Translations under genes and position numbers: made by a program
The notes under the pieces: model-generated
What the model saw: only the letters and a program-made list of their open reading frames with translations
Told to the model about the DNA's origin: nothing
The model's database searches: none
Shown here: positions 12,071 through 26,213 of the stretch, piece after piece
How positions within the stretch are numbered: the stretch's first letter is position 1
How the letters are laid out: every line of letters begins with the position of its first letter
NCBI RefSeq assembly: GCF_000003605.2
Contig: NW_003109130.1
Span: 1 to 64,000, forward strand
DNA from: Saccoglossus kowalevskii
Taxonomy: Eukaryota; Hemichordata; Enteropneusta; Harrimaniidae
Direction: 5' to 3'
Length of the DNA stretch: 64,000 nucleotides

Positions 12071-15000
12071 ACAATTATTTTTGCAGTTGTAATGCGTATA
12101 CTTTGTATAAAGGGGATACTGAGGTTGGTTGTTACTGGGTGAGCGACCATGTACCATGCATGTACCAACACGCAATCCAACCACAGGCATGTTAAGCACG
12201 AGAAATACGCATTTTACCCGATCATGGGATTTTTTTAATTTTTAAACTCAGCATTATGCGAAAACAAGTTCTGTGGTGCTTTTTATGAAAAGAAATCCAA
12301 CCAACCCAAAATAAATAGTATTAAGCAGTAATCATATTTTTCTAATATCAATCTAAATGCGTTAATATCAAATATATTGAAGTAGATTTCGAGTTATTGA
12401 AATGAATGTTTTACAATGGGCGGCATCCTTCAATGGATCGAACTCATAAGTCTTATTGGATATAATAAAAATAATCAACATAACTCCCGGTCATAGCAAC
12501 GAAACAATCTATCGCGTGTTGTGAATATTTACGTTTATAAATTGAACTAATATTGCTTCGCACACTCAACTATACACCACCGATATATGCAAATATGCTG
12601 ACATGTTGCACCCTCGACACTTTATAATATGTTATATCACAACGACGAGAACACGGTTACGTTAAACAGACCAATCCTCCGCCACACCTAATACGTGTCA
12701 CTTGTTATTGGTGACACGCCGTTGGATAAGATTAGCATATATTTATAATTGCATATGCCCAATTCTAATTATAAATTCATAAATTACTCACCTGTGGATG
12801 TTAATTCCATGTTATTATTATTATCCTCCTAAGCCTTTCTGTATTGTTGGATAGAGGATTGTGTATATTAAATTTAACTACCCGTAGACTACGCTATATC
12901 ATGTGGCAATGTACTGTTAACAATTGGGCTTGGTGCCACTGGTTTCAGGCACAATTATTTGGGTTAAATTTCGCGAAAGAAACCACAATCGATAAAATTG
13001 ATTTGACAGGCGTTGAAAGAAATGATATTAAAGGGACCAGGGAGTGGAAGAATGTCGACAAAATGATAATAATAATAATAATAATAATAGCAATTATAAG
13101 AGCAATTATAATATGCCGAGTATGATTTGATCTGCGTATAAAATATGCCGAGAACGTTCATAGAATGGAATGGATGAAATACAACCATGTGTACTTCGAA
13201 TCCAATGAATTATGATGCATCATATATAAACAAATTATCAACGTCTTTCATTTCACAATCTTTACGCAATTATGAACAAATACACAATTAATTATAGTTG
13301 AATACTGTCAGCTTGTTTTGGAAGCCTATCCAGGACACAGTAACGTGTATAGAAGTCTGCTGACAATGGTAACAATACGCTGTCGGTTGATTCACACAGC
13401 ATTTGTGTAATTTTCGAATAGAAAGACCGAAGATAGTACCACTTTGTGAGAAGTGACAACATTTGATTTTGGCACTCAAATGATTTACTTTTCTTACATT
13501 ATAACAACAAAACACGTTTTTATTTGGTGCCGACAATTTGAATACTAATAGAGAAGACTAATCCTAAGTATGTCCTGTGTTTCAGTTTGATATATACATA
13601 CATAATATTGTATATATTTAAATGGAATTCTAATTGATGATCGCTACAATCTCATATCCATATTTGGATCACAGAAAATGAATAGTACGATTGTTGTCGT
13701 TTCCACATCTCCATATATGAATTCCAGCAGGCGAATTAATTACAAACGATTTCAAGCTAAATGGAATAATATTATATAGACTCATGAAGACGTATTCCAC
13801 GACTATGATTGTGAAATTCGAAACCGCTTTCACTACTTTCATACGCACATTGTCCAGGTGTGCATAACATATCAGGCCGACGTACAGATGTAATCTAAAT
13901 GTTCCGGGATTTGTGTTATCAGCCCGGCGTCAGCGTTCTGCAGTCTGTGTCGTCGGCGACATGCTGATCCGGTCACTTCAATACACCATTCCCTCACCAC
14001 ATTACCAGCGAGTTGACAGTTTGTTTCATTTTAACGTTAGTCATCACATAGCAATAAAAAAACCTATAACATTACAAAGTGTGTGTATCAATACAACTGC
14101 TTCTGAATACAGTCGCGAAAGCCCATAGAAACTGTCACTTTGGGGACATCTTTGGATGAAATGAAGGCTCCATCAAATCATTGACGGATTTAAGCTGTTA
14201 GTAAAATTAAACTCTGATATCTTTAACAGCTTATGGGCGACGTAATTATCGTAGTGAGTTTTGTTGTTGACAAGTTTCTCGAGCATGGTGAGGCTGCTTT
14301 TTAGAATACCAATGCAATTTTGATGATGTGCCTCTGTTATACTCAATCACAGTAATACTGTTAATTGGCAAATGGCTATTATGTAGTAGATATCATTCCG
14401 ATACATGGTCCTATTATTTGTATTTCCAAGATTATAAATACGACGCAATGATACACATACATATGTAACACACTACCTAGGATTGTCACTTTTAAAACTA
14501 AAAGTTAAAATTTATAATATATATAATATTATATATTGTCATAAAGAGTTGTACATGGCAACACATTATACCGAACAGGATTTGGGTTTTAAATGACGAA
14601 TTTCTGTTTCTATTACTTCATTTCTGACATTTTAAACGAATGCACGTAAACAGAACACTGCTGAATATTTAATCAATCTTTTCGTTCTGAATACATTTAC
14701 CGAAGATCAAATCAAAGAAAAATCTAAATAATTATCTAAATTGACAAGAACGTACTTATAGTATTATAAAAGTGTGTTCTTGGAAAGCCGGCGTCGCAGT
14801 GGTGGCACTGGGACTTAACATGTGCGCGACTATAGTTTTGCACATGAATGACCGGACTTGTCGTTCTCTATGTCCCTGCCACTCCCTTCCCCCAATCAAT
14901 AAAGATTATGGCGTATTTAAACGATCCATGTGACAAACTGCTAGATACACCGATAAGCCTTATTTCCTATTCGGAGACAGGGTTGGATTTTGCGACTCCC

Positions 15001-18000
15001 TCGACATGCTACAGTCAGAGTTAATTGTGCACATGTCCGATAAAAACTACAGCGGCAAATTTCCCCATGGTATAATGAAATGCGTTCATTTTGTACGTTT
15101 CACGTGTTATTGTTTAGAGAACACGTCATCCGGGTAATGAACATGAAATCAGATCAGATCGATAGGCGATACGGGACTGGCTAGCTAACGCGTTTCCTTC
15201 TTAACGTACGCAGAGTGGCTTTACCATGGAAATACCATTATTGAGATTACTAGCAGCAATGTGTCTCTATTCTTAGATCACATGTTTTGCATTCGCTTTG
15301 CGTGAGATGACGTAATGGTGGACACTACGATTCGTGGGTACATGTCTATAAATCAATAAAGGTTCTTTCATAATGTTACTCGGCGGTTGAGAATCAATGT
15401 AACTTGTAACCACGGTATGCATACGTGTGTAGTAGGATCATGTCGGATAATTCGAGATCATTCAAACTCTCCTTAAGCCTAATTTCCAAGTCCCTTGTTT
15501 AATTTGCTACACCGCAAATGATATCCATAGGGGATGGAATAATGCAACAAAAACGGCGTAATAAGTCAATGAGCGTCAACTAGCTTTTTATCTGACAAAA
15601 TATGTAGGATATGATTATTATAAATTATTACTTATTCCATACATTTTTAGGTTTTGTTATCTGTTCTGTTGTGTAGTGTGTTTGTTTTATTAGAGGAGGC
15701 TCCGTAAATGATAGGCGGTTAAGACAATGTTAACTAGCTTGAGTTGATTTGAACATTTTATTACAGTTCAATTGTTTATGGACGTGCATTGCTATGTTTA
15801 GTAAGGTAACAACGTAGTGACATATCTGTAATTATATGTCATTGCCTTGGTTACTTTACACCTATGTGGTAGTTTAGTACTATCATGTGATAATAATATT
15901 ATGCAAACTGTCAAAGTGATAAGCGATACCGTGTTATGCAACAACTCTTTTAGTGGTCTGAGTATGCATTATACAATAAGGCTTTAGTATCAATATTTGA
16001 TAAGCAATTAACATAAAAGCAGTACTTCTGTTTCTAGGTGTGTTAATTAAATCAGCGTATATGGGATTATATGATTGGTCGATTGGACTTTCTACATCTA
16101 ACCACGAATCTTGATGTTCAAACACCATACTCGTATATTTTAACAGTCCGTCATACATTTATATGTATCAAAGTGCATGCGATAAATTCCCCTGTCATGT
16201 AAATAACTGTGATTGTCATGGATTTGTAACAATTATATTTAAAATGCAACATATTGAATAATAAATGAGGTGTTAATTAATGTGTTAGTTTTGACAGTAC
16301 GTTATAAGCAATGGGGGAATATAGACAGTAGCAGATGAATTATAGACTGTGAACAGCGGGTTTCTGGACGGACAGACGGCAACGTACAACAAATTAGTCT
16401 CAGTTTAGCAATTTTGTTATAGTTAACAAAATTGTTAGAAGTCGCCGAAGTCAAAATCAAAGCCAAGAAAATGACTGATGTATATAAAGTCTGTGTCAGA
16501 GCATGCTCATAACCCTATGTCTTTTACAGAAGTTTACTTGTTAAATAGTTAAACATTTAACATTTTGATCAAGCGAAAATAAAGCTACACAATAGGTATA
16601 TATAACAAAAATGTAACAAAGGTATATAAATTAACCAGTGAGATAGACCAAACTTTTTACCAAGCAAACATAGGCGAAGCAATATATTGAAAAAATACAA
16701 GACACAAAAAGGACTGCAATGCGCTGATATTGATAACAACTCAATGTTAGTGTGTCGCAAGTGATACAGATAACAAAGGATAGACCAATCCAAGCAAAGA
16801 TTACTCTATTCTGCGCCCTTTCACTTGTGAAGGGTTCTGACCCCAAACGTATTGTCTTAACTTTCCTTTTCTTATTTTGTTCATGATTTTATTTGCAATA
16901 TATCGAATGCTTAATCCTAAGCTGCGAGACTTGTGTAGACAATGACATAGGAGAGACTTAGTGTAATCTTGCGAATCATTCATTACATCTATTAAATCAA
17001 AGCAATCATTCATTATCAAACTAGTTGATATCATTTCTTTTTTTATTTTGTTTAACATAATTTGTAAACATAATTGTAAACATAATTCTAGTTTTGAATT
17101 CCTACAATGATTGAGCTAATATCAGAACAATTACAAAAAATGTACCACGGCACGAACCCCAATCTTAAGTCACAAATACAATTTATTATTTTTCACGTTG
17201 TCACGAAAAGTCATTTAATGATTGCCCGATAATGGCTACGGACACACTCACTTGATGCATGTCAATCTTGCTGCCTTGTCACCATTACCTGGATGAATAA
17301 TAGGTTTTCTGTCGGAATTTAGTATGCGATTTAAATTGCTATGCGATGAAATGCATCCGCATATCATCATTATTTGACAGTGGGGCAGTTAGCAATGTCT
17401 GTGTGGCAGCTTGTGTGTACCCTTTCAATTCACCGTATACTATAATCGTATTGTATGACGACCCGATTTTTGACATATCGTTTAGTGAGAATACATCCTT
17501 GCTGTTATTAATGGACATCAGAATAAAGAGGTGTTGACATAACATGTTGATTGTGTCCAATTCTTAAAATCGCTACGTATTCTGACCACGTACTCGATAC
17601 AAAACACTACAGGCAGCTAACACTTCATACAGTCATGAAAAGTGGCTGGGAACGTACTCTTTAAGAACAATTCCGAAGAACAATCCGTCTTTCTTTGACA
17701 GATTAAAATCTGAATTAATAACACAAATAACACAGCATCCGGTTGAATCCTCCTTGAACAAAATGTACAATGTTCTTTCCTCCAGCTGTCAGTTTGGTCC
17801 GTGATAAAGCACTCACTAACGGTCGGCGATATTCCAGATCAAGGAGGTAAGGTATAAATGAATAGACACACACTTAACAAAATATGTAACATATGGGCCC
17901 GCACGTCATCGGAACACGCGGCTTCAAGCACACCGTGGCTGATCATAAATGTAAATTTAATAATATAAATATGTTTTTTAATACAGATTGATTGCTCAAT

Positions 18001-18484
18001 AGGTTCGTGTTTCAGTCCTTAGTACTATACGATTTCCTGGCAACATCCTGAGGCCGCGTGTGTTATTGTTCCAGTCCAATCTGTTTGAGATTTTATTTAA
18101 AATAGTCGATCTACAGACAATAAACTAAACTATAATAATGATTCAATGTGTATCTTCGATAAAATCATGGGAGCACACACCCCGCGTTAAACCCGGCCTG
18201 AATAATCCAGATATTATATTCCTCTCTGCTTCTTTGTTATTTGAAAGCTTGTGTAGCCTCAAACAAAACATAATAATCATTAATGAACGACTATACAAGA
18301 CATTTAAGAAACAACGATCACGGAGACTGTCTAGTGTAGAAAATAAGTCGGCACAATATACAGACGTCTCGCCAAAAACAGACATGCATTATACAATGCA
18401 TGGGCGTATTATATCCACGTGATATATCCACATTTGATTCTCAATAATTATCAATCTGGGCTCGAATCAGGAAGTAGTCTTTAG
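12071..18484. other. AT-rich intergenic sequence with minor repeats
   Basis: No gene is recognised. Minor structures are an 8-bp perfect stem CGTGTCAC/GTGACACG (12694-12718), a trinucleotide tract (13066-13089), an AT palindrome near 14515-14540, and an 11-bp inverted repeat around 16409-16434 (CAATTTTGTTA with its complement). Minus-strand frames at 16569-17058 are hydrophobic or lysine-rich but match no family I know. Confidence 0.45.
13066..13089. repeat. (TAA)n microsatellite
   Basis: About eight TAA/ATA repeats. This kind of tail also ends the LINE at 2321, so it could be the 3' tail of an unrecognised retroposon lying at about 12840-13065, but I see no supporting motif in that sequence. 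Confidence 0.85.
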
Positions 18485-18524
18485 TTTGTTTGTTCGTTTG
18501 TTTATTTATTTATTTTCACAGTGA
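18485..18524 (-). repeat. (TTTG)n/(TTTA)n tract, possible retroposon tail on minus strand
   Basis: The plus strand reads GTTTGTTTGTTCGTTTGTTT and then TTTATTTATTTATTTT. Read on the minus strand this is AATAAATAAATAAAC followed by (AAAC)n, like a polyadenylation signal running into a retroposon tail. The body would lie to the right (about 18525-18600), but I recognise no element there. It may simply be a microsatellite. Confidence 0.5.
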
Positions 18525-19849
18525 ACTAAATTGAACATAATACAAGTCCAAAATTCAGAAAAACAGTGAAAGCCATTTTTGGGTCAATAACCATCATTCG
18601 TATATAATCAACTATGCATTATATGGTATGAGTTATAGACTTATGTTCTTGTGTACCATGAATCGGAAACCCATGATATAACCGACACACTAAAATAACC
18701 AAGATCGAATTACACGTAATCACATTTCTGGATCATATTACGAATGTTGTTATGATTATGTATGTTATGAATTACGTGTGTGGTATGTACGAAAACGCAT
18801 CTGCATTTAGCTTACCAATTCCTTTAACAACCATGAAGCAATTCCGAGCCATTTTAAGTCTCATTCACTTCATATAAAATGGCTGACGGCGGTTCATCTC
18901 AATGTTAAAGAACCGTATGACTTTCAAAAGACGTGTGTCTTCACAGAGAACTTTTGATCATGTTGCCGATCCCCCTGCAGTAGAATTTGCCTATAGGTGT
19001 TTATAACATAATACAACAAAGTCAGTCCCAGAGTGTATGAATTAGCGTAGTAACTTTGAAATCTTCTCTAAAGTACAAATTAAGTATAAGTATTTGACAA
19101 ATCAGCGTTACGAAACTGTGGATATTTTTCTTCATACACCAAACCGTGTATGACTGAAGAATGAAGTTCCTCATGATGGGTAAGAATATTATTCCCGCAT
19201 CACCCAGTTGTCCCAACAAAGAAATTGTCTAACGCTTTAACATCATAAATGAAAAGCTTCAGAAATAAAGTTACATTTTAAGAACATTGTCCATTAATCA
19301 TTATAGAAATGTATTTTTTATTGTAATATACTTTTTATAAGAAGAAGCTGATGTCAAGTTTTTCTGCAGTGAAGATGACATTATTAGTATGCTAGAATTT
19401 CTCATTGACATACATGTGGAATGTATTTATGAGATTGTAGTACACTTTTCGATTGTTTGTTGGTCAATTATTTAGTTTATCTTAGACTTGTAAATTCTCT
19501 TTTATGACCGTTAATTTGATATCGTTTGGGTATGTTATTATTTCTACTTTCATATTATCCTAATTAAAGCAGTACATATTACTTAATCAACTTCTTATTA
19601 TATAACATGTGTTATAGAGCAGCAACATTGTTCATTGTATTAGTTGTACTTTTATCATGAAATTGTGTGAAATAATACAAAATACATCGGATTTGCTGTC
19701 CATTTTTGACAAACCTCCCCATTCAATTAATGCAAACTTAAAAACATAAATTAGACCCACAAATTAATTATGCAATTGTATTCTTTGTATGATAAACAAA
19801 TAACAAATGTACATATGGCTTCATATTCATATACTTGTCTTATTTAAAC
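18525..19849. other. AT-rich intergenic sequence, nothing recognised
   Basis: No open frame above about 65 codons, no repeat structure and no RNA gene is apparent by eye. Confidence 0.5.
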
Positions 19850-20175
19850 ACCAGGTTTCATACAGAAACCATTTGATTATGACACGGAAAGATATATGAC
19901 GGGTCCCACACGTGGAGCATGACATGTCCATTTTTTTTCGAAATACCTGCCATCACATATGGTTCTCTTACTCATTTGTATTTGTCAGTTGTTTTTGTTT
20001 TGTTCTTGTGGGCTGTTTTGTCAATCGTTCTCAGTCATTTTTTTTTTTGCGTTTTTGTGTGAATTTTTCGATACGACTTTTGTTTACTTTTTAAAAATCT
20101 ATGGTTTGGGGTTACCCGTGGTTTCGTGTAGTTTGGGGTCATGGGCCTTGTTATTTCCACATTTCAAGTATATGT
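19850..20175 (+). mobile_element. Dispersed repeat resembling a bivalve-abundant element
   Basis: The stretch contains GACGGGTCCCACACGTGGAG (19898 onward), then a T-rich body with ACCTGCCATCACAT and a long TTTTGTTTTGTTCTTGTGGG-type tail. From memory this resembles a very common mussel repeat that carries a GACGGGT-CCACA-GTGGAGCAGGA core followed by ACCTG-ATCAC and a T-rich 3' segment. That recollection is the basis of the call; I cannot search. It has no coding capacity beyond small T-rich frames. It could be the 3' UTR of a larger retroelement whose coding part is absent here. Confidence 0.4.
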
Positions 20176-20747
20176 AGTATAATAGCTCATCTTCGTGGTA
20201 TAGTCACATGCAAATGTGCGATAACACAGTTGTAATCTTGACTTCCCTTCTAAGATCTCCTTAAAGTGTCGACTTATCCTGAATCATTATTCAAACTAAA
20301 TGCACACAGGTGAAGAAAACCGCCAACAATAACGTTTGTAACGTTGATATATGTACACATGCGTTGTAATTGATAGTGTATTTATTATATTGAATTAGAA
20401 CGAAAGACGAGAAATCAGTTTTGATTGGTGAATATGAGAATTGGTCCCGTGAAACTATATTTTTATTGTACACAAACATTATTTGTGCAATGTTTTAGTG
20501 ACAATTCACAATTGTTTACTCGCAAAACGCTTTGAATCTTATGGACTAGTTGCCACTGGCAACACAGCTCTGCGGGTTACTTACTTCCGAGTACGTTGTA
20601 GCCTCAAGTCATTAACACATTGGTCCAAGTTCAAAACATCTCGGTTTTTGATGGCTGTAGTTTTTCGTGTAATTACACACTGTCACCAGAGTCTAGAATA
20701 AAGACAATAACAATTAGCAACAAAGGGATAGTTAGCGCTAAAATGGG
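20176..20747. other. Unassigned intergenic sequence
   Basis: Nothing recognised; the open frames are short (62-72 codons) and lack features. Confidence 0.5.
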
Positions 20748-20880
20748 TTAAAGAGCGGCAGTCGTCGTGCCGTGTCCTGTTCGATATGGGACTTATAGCG
20801 ACGTATACAACGCGTGTAAAATACATTGTATATTTACATGAAATTGAAACACACGCTGCGCGACGACCACCGCGCTTTAA
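20748..20880. mobile_element. 125-bp MITE with TTAA flanks, copy 2
   Basis: The element (20752-20876) is flanked by TTAA at 20748-20751 and 20877-20880. It matches the copy at 1557-1689 throughout, sharing for example GTCCTGTTCGATATGGGACT and CGACGTATACAACGCGTGTA. It has exactly the same internal length, with scattered substitutions and no visible indel. Its TIR match is better than in copy 1: AGAGCGGCAGTCGTCGTGCC at the left against AGCGCGGTGGTCGTCGCGCA from the right. Unrelated sequence begins right outside the TTAA at both loci, which fixes the element ends. Confidence 0.85.
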
Positions 20881-21123
20881 TTTAACAATACATTTAAATC
20901 AAATCCAAATCTCTCCAATGCATCTCGTGTTACTTTATTCAATAGGAAACAAGATAAAGGTATGGACACAATAAAACTTTTTTTGATGTCCCACCTATGT
21001 TGCAAAATACGATCAACGGTCGTAACCAAATATTTGTCACCATTTGCTCTATTTTACCGTGTACATGCAACTGTGTGGTTTTCACAGCCTACTTCATGGC
21101 TCATAGCAAGAGATAGTTTTCAC

Positions 21124-21949
21124 NNNNNNNNNNNNNNNNNNNNNNNNNNNNNNNNNNNNNNNNNNNNNNNNNNNNNNNNNNNNNNNNNNNNNNNNNNNNN
21201 NNNNNNNNNNNNNNNNNNNNNNNNNNNNNNNNNNNNNNNNNNNNNNNNNNNNNNNNNNNNNNNNNNNNNNNNNNNNNNNNNNNNNNNNNNNNNNNNNNNN
21301 NNNNNNNNNNNNNNNNNNNNNNNNNNNNNNNNNNNNNNNNNNNNNNNNNNNNNNNNNNNNNNNNNNNNNNNNNNNNNNNNNNNNNNNNNNNNNNNNNNNN
21401 NNNNNNNNNNNNNNNNNNNNNNNNNNNNNNNNNNNNNNNNNNNNNNNNNNNNNNNNNNNNNNNNNNNNNNNNNNNNNNNNNNNNNNNNNNNNNNNNNNNN
21501 NNNNNNNNNNNNNNNNNNNNNNNNNNNNNNNNNNNNNNNNNNNNNNNNNNNNNNNNNNNNNNNNNNNNNNNNNNNNNNNNNNNNNNNNNNNNNNNNNNNN
21601 NNNNNNNNNNNNNNNNNNNNNNNNNNNNNNNNNNNNNNNNNNNNNNNNNNNNNNNNNNNNNNNNNNNNNNNNNNNNNNNNNNNNNNNNNNNNNNNNNNNN
21701 NNNNNNNNNNNNNNNNNNNNNNNNNNNNNNNNNNNNNNNNNNNNNNNNNNNNNNNNNNNNNNNNNNNNNNNNNNNNNNNNNNNNNNNNNNNNNNNNNNNN
21801 NNNNNNNNNNNNNNNNNNNNNNNNNNNNNNNNNNNNNNNNNNNNNNNNNNNNNNNNNNNNNNNNNNNNNNNNNNNNNNNNNNNNNNNNNNNNNNNNNNNN
21901 NNNNNNNNNNNNNNNNNNNNNNNNNNNNNNNNNNNNNNNNNNNNNNNNN
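21124..21949. other. Assembly gap (826 N)
   Basis: A run of 826 N, so the sequence is unknown and long frames across it are artefacts. Just right of the gap the DNA turns locally GC-rich (about 21960-22060) and contains GGGGGT...ACCCCC as a 6-bp inverted pair. Confidence 1.
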
Positions 21950-23625
<1,676 letters not shown>

Positions 23626-25589
23626 AGTGAAATATATGGTATGATAAGTAACTTGTTCCTAGAAAAGCAAAACAAAAGAAGGGAATAAGTCTGTACATTT
23701 GCATGTGGCTTGACTGTATTAAGGGAAAGAGTCATTCCACAGTGTCATCGTCGGCTTGATATCAAGAATTAGGTTCGGTACATGTACTACGAACAATATA
23801 AGAACGTGTATGCAACGAGTAATGTTTTAGAAATGCGTTTCCAGTAATATTGACACACGGGTGAGCGGATATATGAAAGTTGACTATACAGTCGAGAGGT
23901 TAGTGGTGGAAATCTGTATAATGTAATGTCTGCGTTGATGTAATATAATTTGAATTTCAAATTACAAAGAATATTATAATATAAATGACAAAACCAGTAA
24001 AACGAAGATAAAAGAGCCGGGATGGAATTGCGTTTGACACCATAGAGCTCTTAACAAATTTACAAGTGTTTTTAAAAAAGGTCACTTAATTAGTTAGGGA
24101 AAGCATTTTCAAATTAAGTTGTTGGCATGGTAACAAATAAATAAAAAGTAATTATGGAATAGCTGAAATGGGTGCATTAGAAATAGCCAGACATCCAGAG
24201 TAAATTATTAAAGCAATAAAATAGTTATTAGGGTCAACACAAAGACCGTTAAAACAATCATAAATTAGTTTGATTATATTATGTAACACTTCATAAGATA
24301 TTGTTCGGCATGATGGAAAAGAAGCGCACTGCTATGAACTTTAATATCAAATATGCCACCTCATGTTTTTATGAACAGAGAAAATAGTCGACTCCTATGC
24401 ATCATAACATTTCCGTAATGCCACACATTTGTAATAATTAAGTGCAACAAAAGTTATTCTACGGTCTTTTGATTCACATACTGGATTAATTAAAATTCGG
24501 TAATTAAAATAAATATAGGCCGATAGTATATAGAATTTCAATGCAGTAAATTTCCTTTACCCATATAATACCTGTAGGTAATTATGCCAATGTAATAGTA
24601 TGTCAGACAAGAGTTTTTACTGCGCCGTTTTTACTTGGGGATTTCTAGGAACAGTAGGTGTTCTACTGCTATTTACAGTTTCGTGATGATTCACTGCAAA
24701 ATAATAGTAAATCAAAACAGTCAAATAATATTCTAGTTCTTTTGACAGTTCCCCTTGAGTAATTTATTAATAATGTTAAAACAGTAATAAAGTAAGCGTC
24801 GTTATACAGAATCATTGCTCTGCTAAGATTGTAGCTTCAACGAGAAGCTTTGTTGATATATAAGGTTTTTAAAGAGAGTGTTGTATATTTTCCATCACAC
24901 TCAATTATTTCAATGTTATTGTATTGATAATGTGCTTTAGCATGCTTCTCGGTTATACCAAGACGTATGAGGAGCGATTTGGAACTTTAATGACATTCCC
25001 ACGGCGCATATTATCAAGGACCCATTTTGTTGATTCTCACTAGCACTATTATTACATATGTATTTTTTCAAGTATTTTGTTGATAATTGTAACTTCGGGT
25101 GTATCACAACCTGTACAGGCACTGTATGCCAATCAACTATCTATTAACATAGAAGGTTTCTAAAGTGAGACAGGATATAGATATACCATTCCAAATGCTA
25201 TATATCATTATTTGGATGGTAATGTAGAAGATTGCTTATCGAAAATGTAACCAAGTATTGTCTATTGACCACGTAAATTACCCACTTGTATGTCATCTAA
25301 TGCTGAAATGGTAAATTATTGTAAACAAGTGTCTTGCAATGTATGTTATCCAAAGTTATGCAGATCTCATTCTGTGTGAGTACTACCACTAAAGTTAGAC
25401 ACAGTACAAATTTCATAACCATGTATGAGATATGAGATGAAGATCTCATGAGTAAGACCTCGCGTACTGAACAAGTTTGAGAGGAATATCCAATTATCAT
25501 TGCAACCAATATAGATGTGGTATGAACAATATTTCATACCATTTGCTAATAATTAACTGACACATATATGAATATGTAAACAATGTATA
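23626..25589. other. AT-rich intergenic sequence, nothing recognised
   Basis: No gene, transposon or array is apparent; the open frames are at most about 70 codons. Confidence 0.5.
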
Positions 25590-25870
25590 CATTATACATG
25601 TTGGGATACATTTCATGACAATTCGTTTCGTAATCGGATCAAAGATAGCCGACTGTTAGCAACCTTGTTTTTGAAAAATGTGGTATCTTGGGCATCCTTT
25701 GTCAGTCTTTGTTCAAATTTAGTACATACATTATACATGTTAAAATATAGGTCCATCAAAATCGTTACAAGGTCGGATCAAAATAGCCAAATGGAAGCCA
25801 GCTTTTCAAAAATGTATTATTTTTGTATCTTTGTCACATACATCATAATACACGGTTATGTTTATTTGTA
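25590..25870. repeat. Diverged 138-bp tandem duplication
   Basis: ACATTATACATGTT recurs at 25590 and 25728. Further matching landmarks follow in the same order in each half: CGGATCAAAGATAGCC against CGGATCAAAATAGCC, then TTTTTGAAAAATGT against TTTTCAAAAATGT, then TTTGTCAGTC against TTTGTCACAT. The two halves differ by many substitutions and small indels, so the duplication is old. Confidence 0.75.
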
Positions 25871-26009
25871 GGAATATCTTCTAAAGGTTGTATTGCAATT
25901 TTTGTTTCATTCAACTCTAAGCTAATTATGTTATAGTCAACAAATTATTTACTATATATTTAGTCTGAGTACGTAAGTCTCAGTTTGGTTCATTTCAATT
26001 CATAGCTAG

Positions 26010-26071
26010 TTATGTTATGTTATGTTATGTATGTTATGTTATGTTATGTTATGTTATGTTATGTTATGTTA
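26010..26071. repeat. (TTATG)n pentanucleotide microsatellite
   Basis: About twelve TTATG repeats with one 4-bp interruption (TATG, near 26031). It lies inside the second copy of an older ~83-bp duplication, whose first copy at about 25900-25935 carries only a single TTATGTTATA seed. A shorter, different pentanucleotide run (ATGAT type) is at 26191-26213. Confidence 0.95.
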
Positions 26072-26190
26072 TAATTAAGAAAATAGTCCAAATAACTATT
26101 TACTATAGTAAATACGTCATCAAATCCACCATTTTGTTTCATTGGTACCTGGCCATCCTTAGCAACAAGTGTTTTAGAGAGGGTACACAT

Positions 26191-26213
26191 GGATATGATA
26201 TGATATGATATGG
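26191..26213. repeat. Short (ATGAT)n microsatellite
   Basis: About four repeats of ATATG/ATGAT, 120 bp downstream of the (TTATG)n tract. Confidence 0.85.

Noticed and set aside
11177-12142. Frames of 77-148 codons
   Set aside because: They lie in a decayed minisatellite and show no domain or consistent codon pattern.
12844-13125. 93-codon frame ending in poly-Ile
   Set aside because: The poly-Ile part is a (TAA)n microsatellite and the upstream part has no known motif.
16569-17058. Minus-strand hydrophobic and lysine-rich frames that might be exons
   Set aside because: Overlapping frames, no recognisable domain and no clear splice sites.
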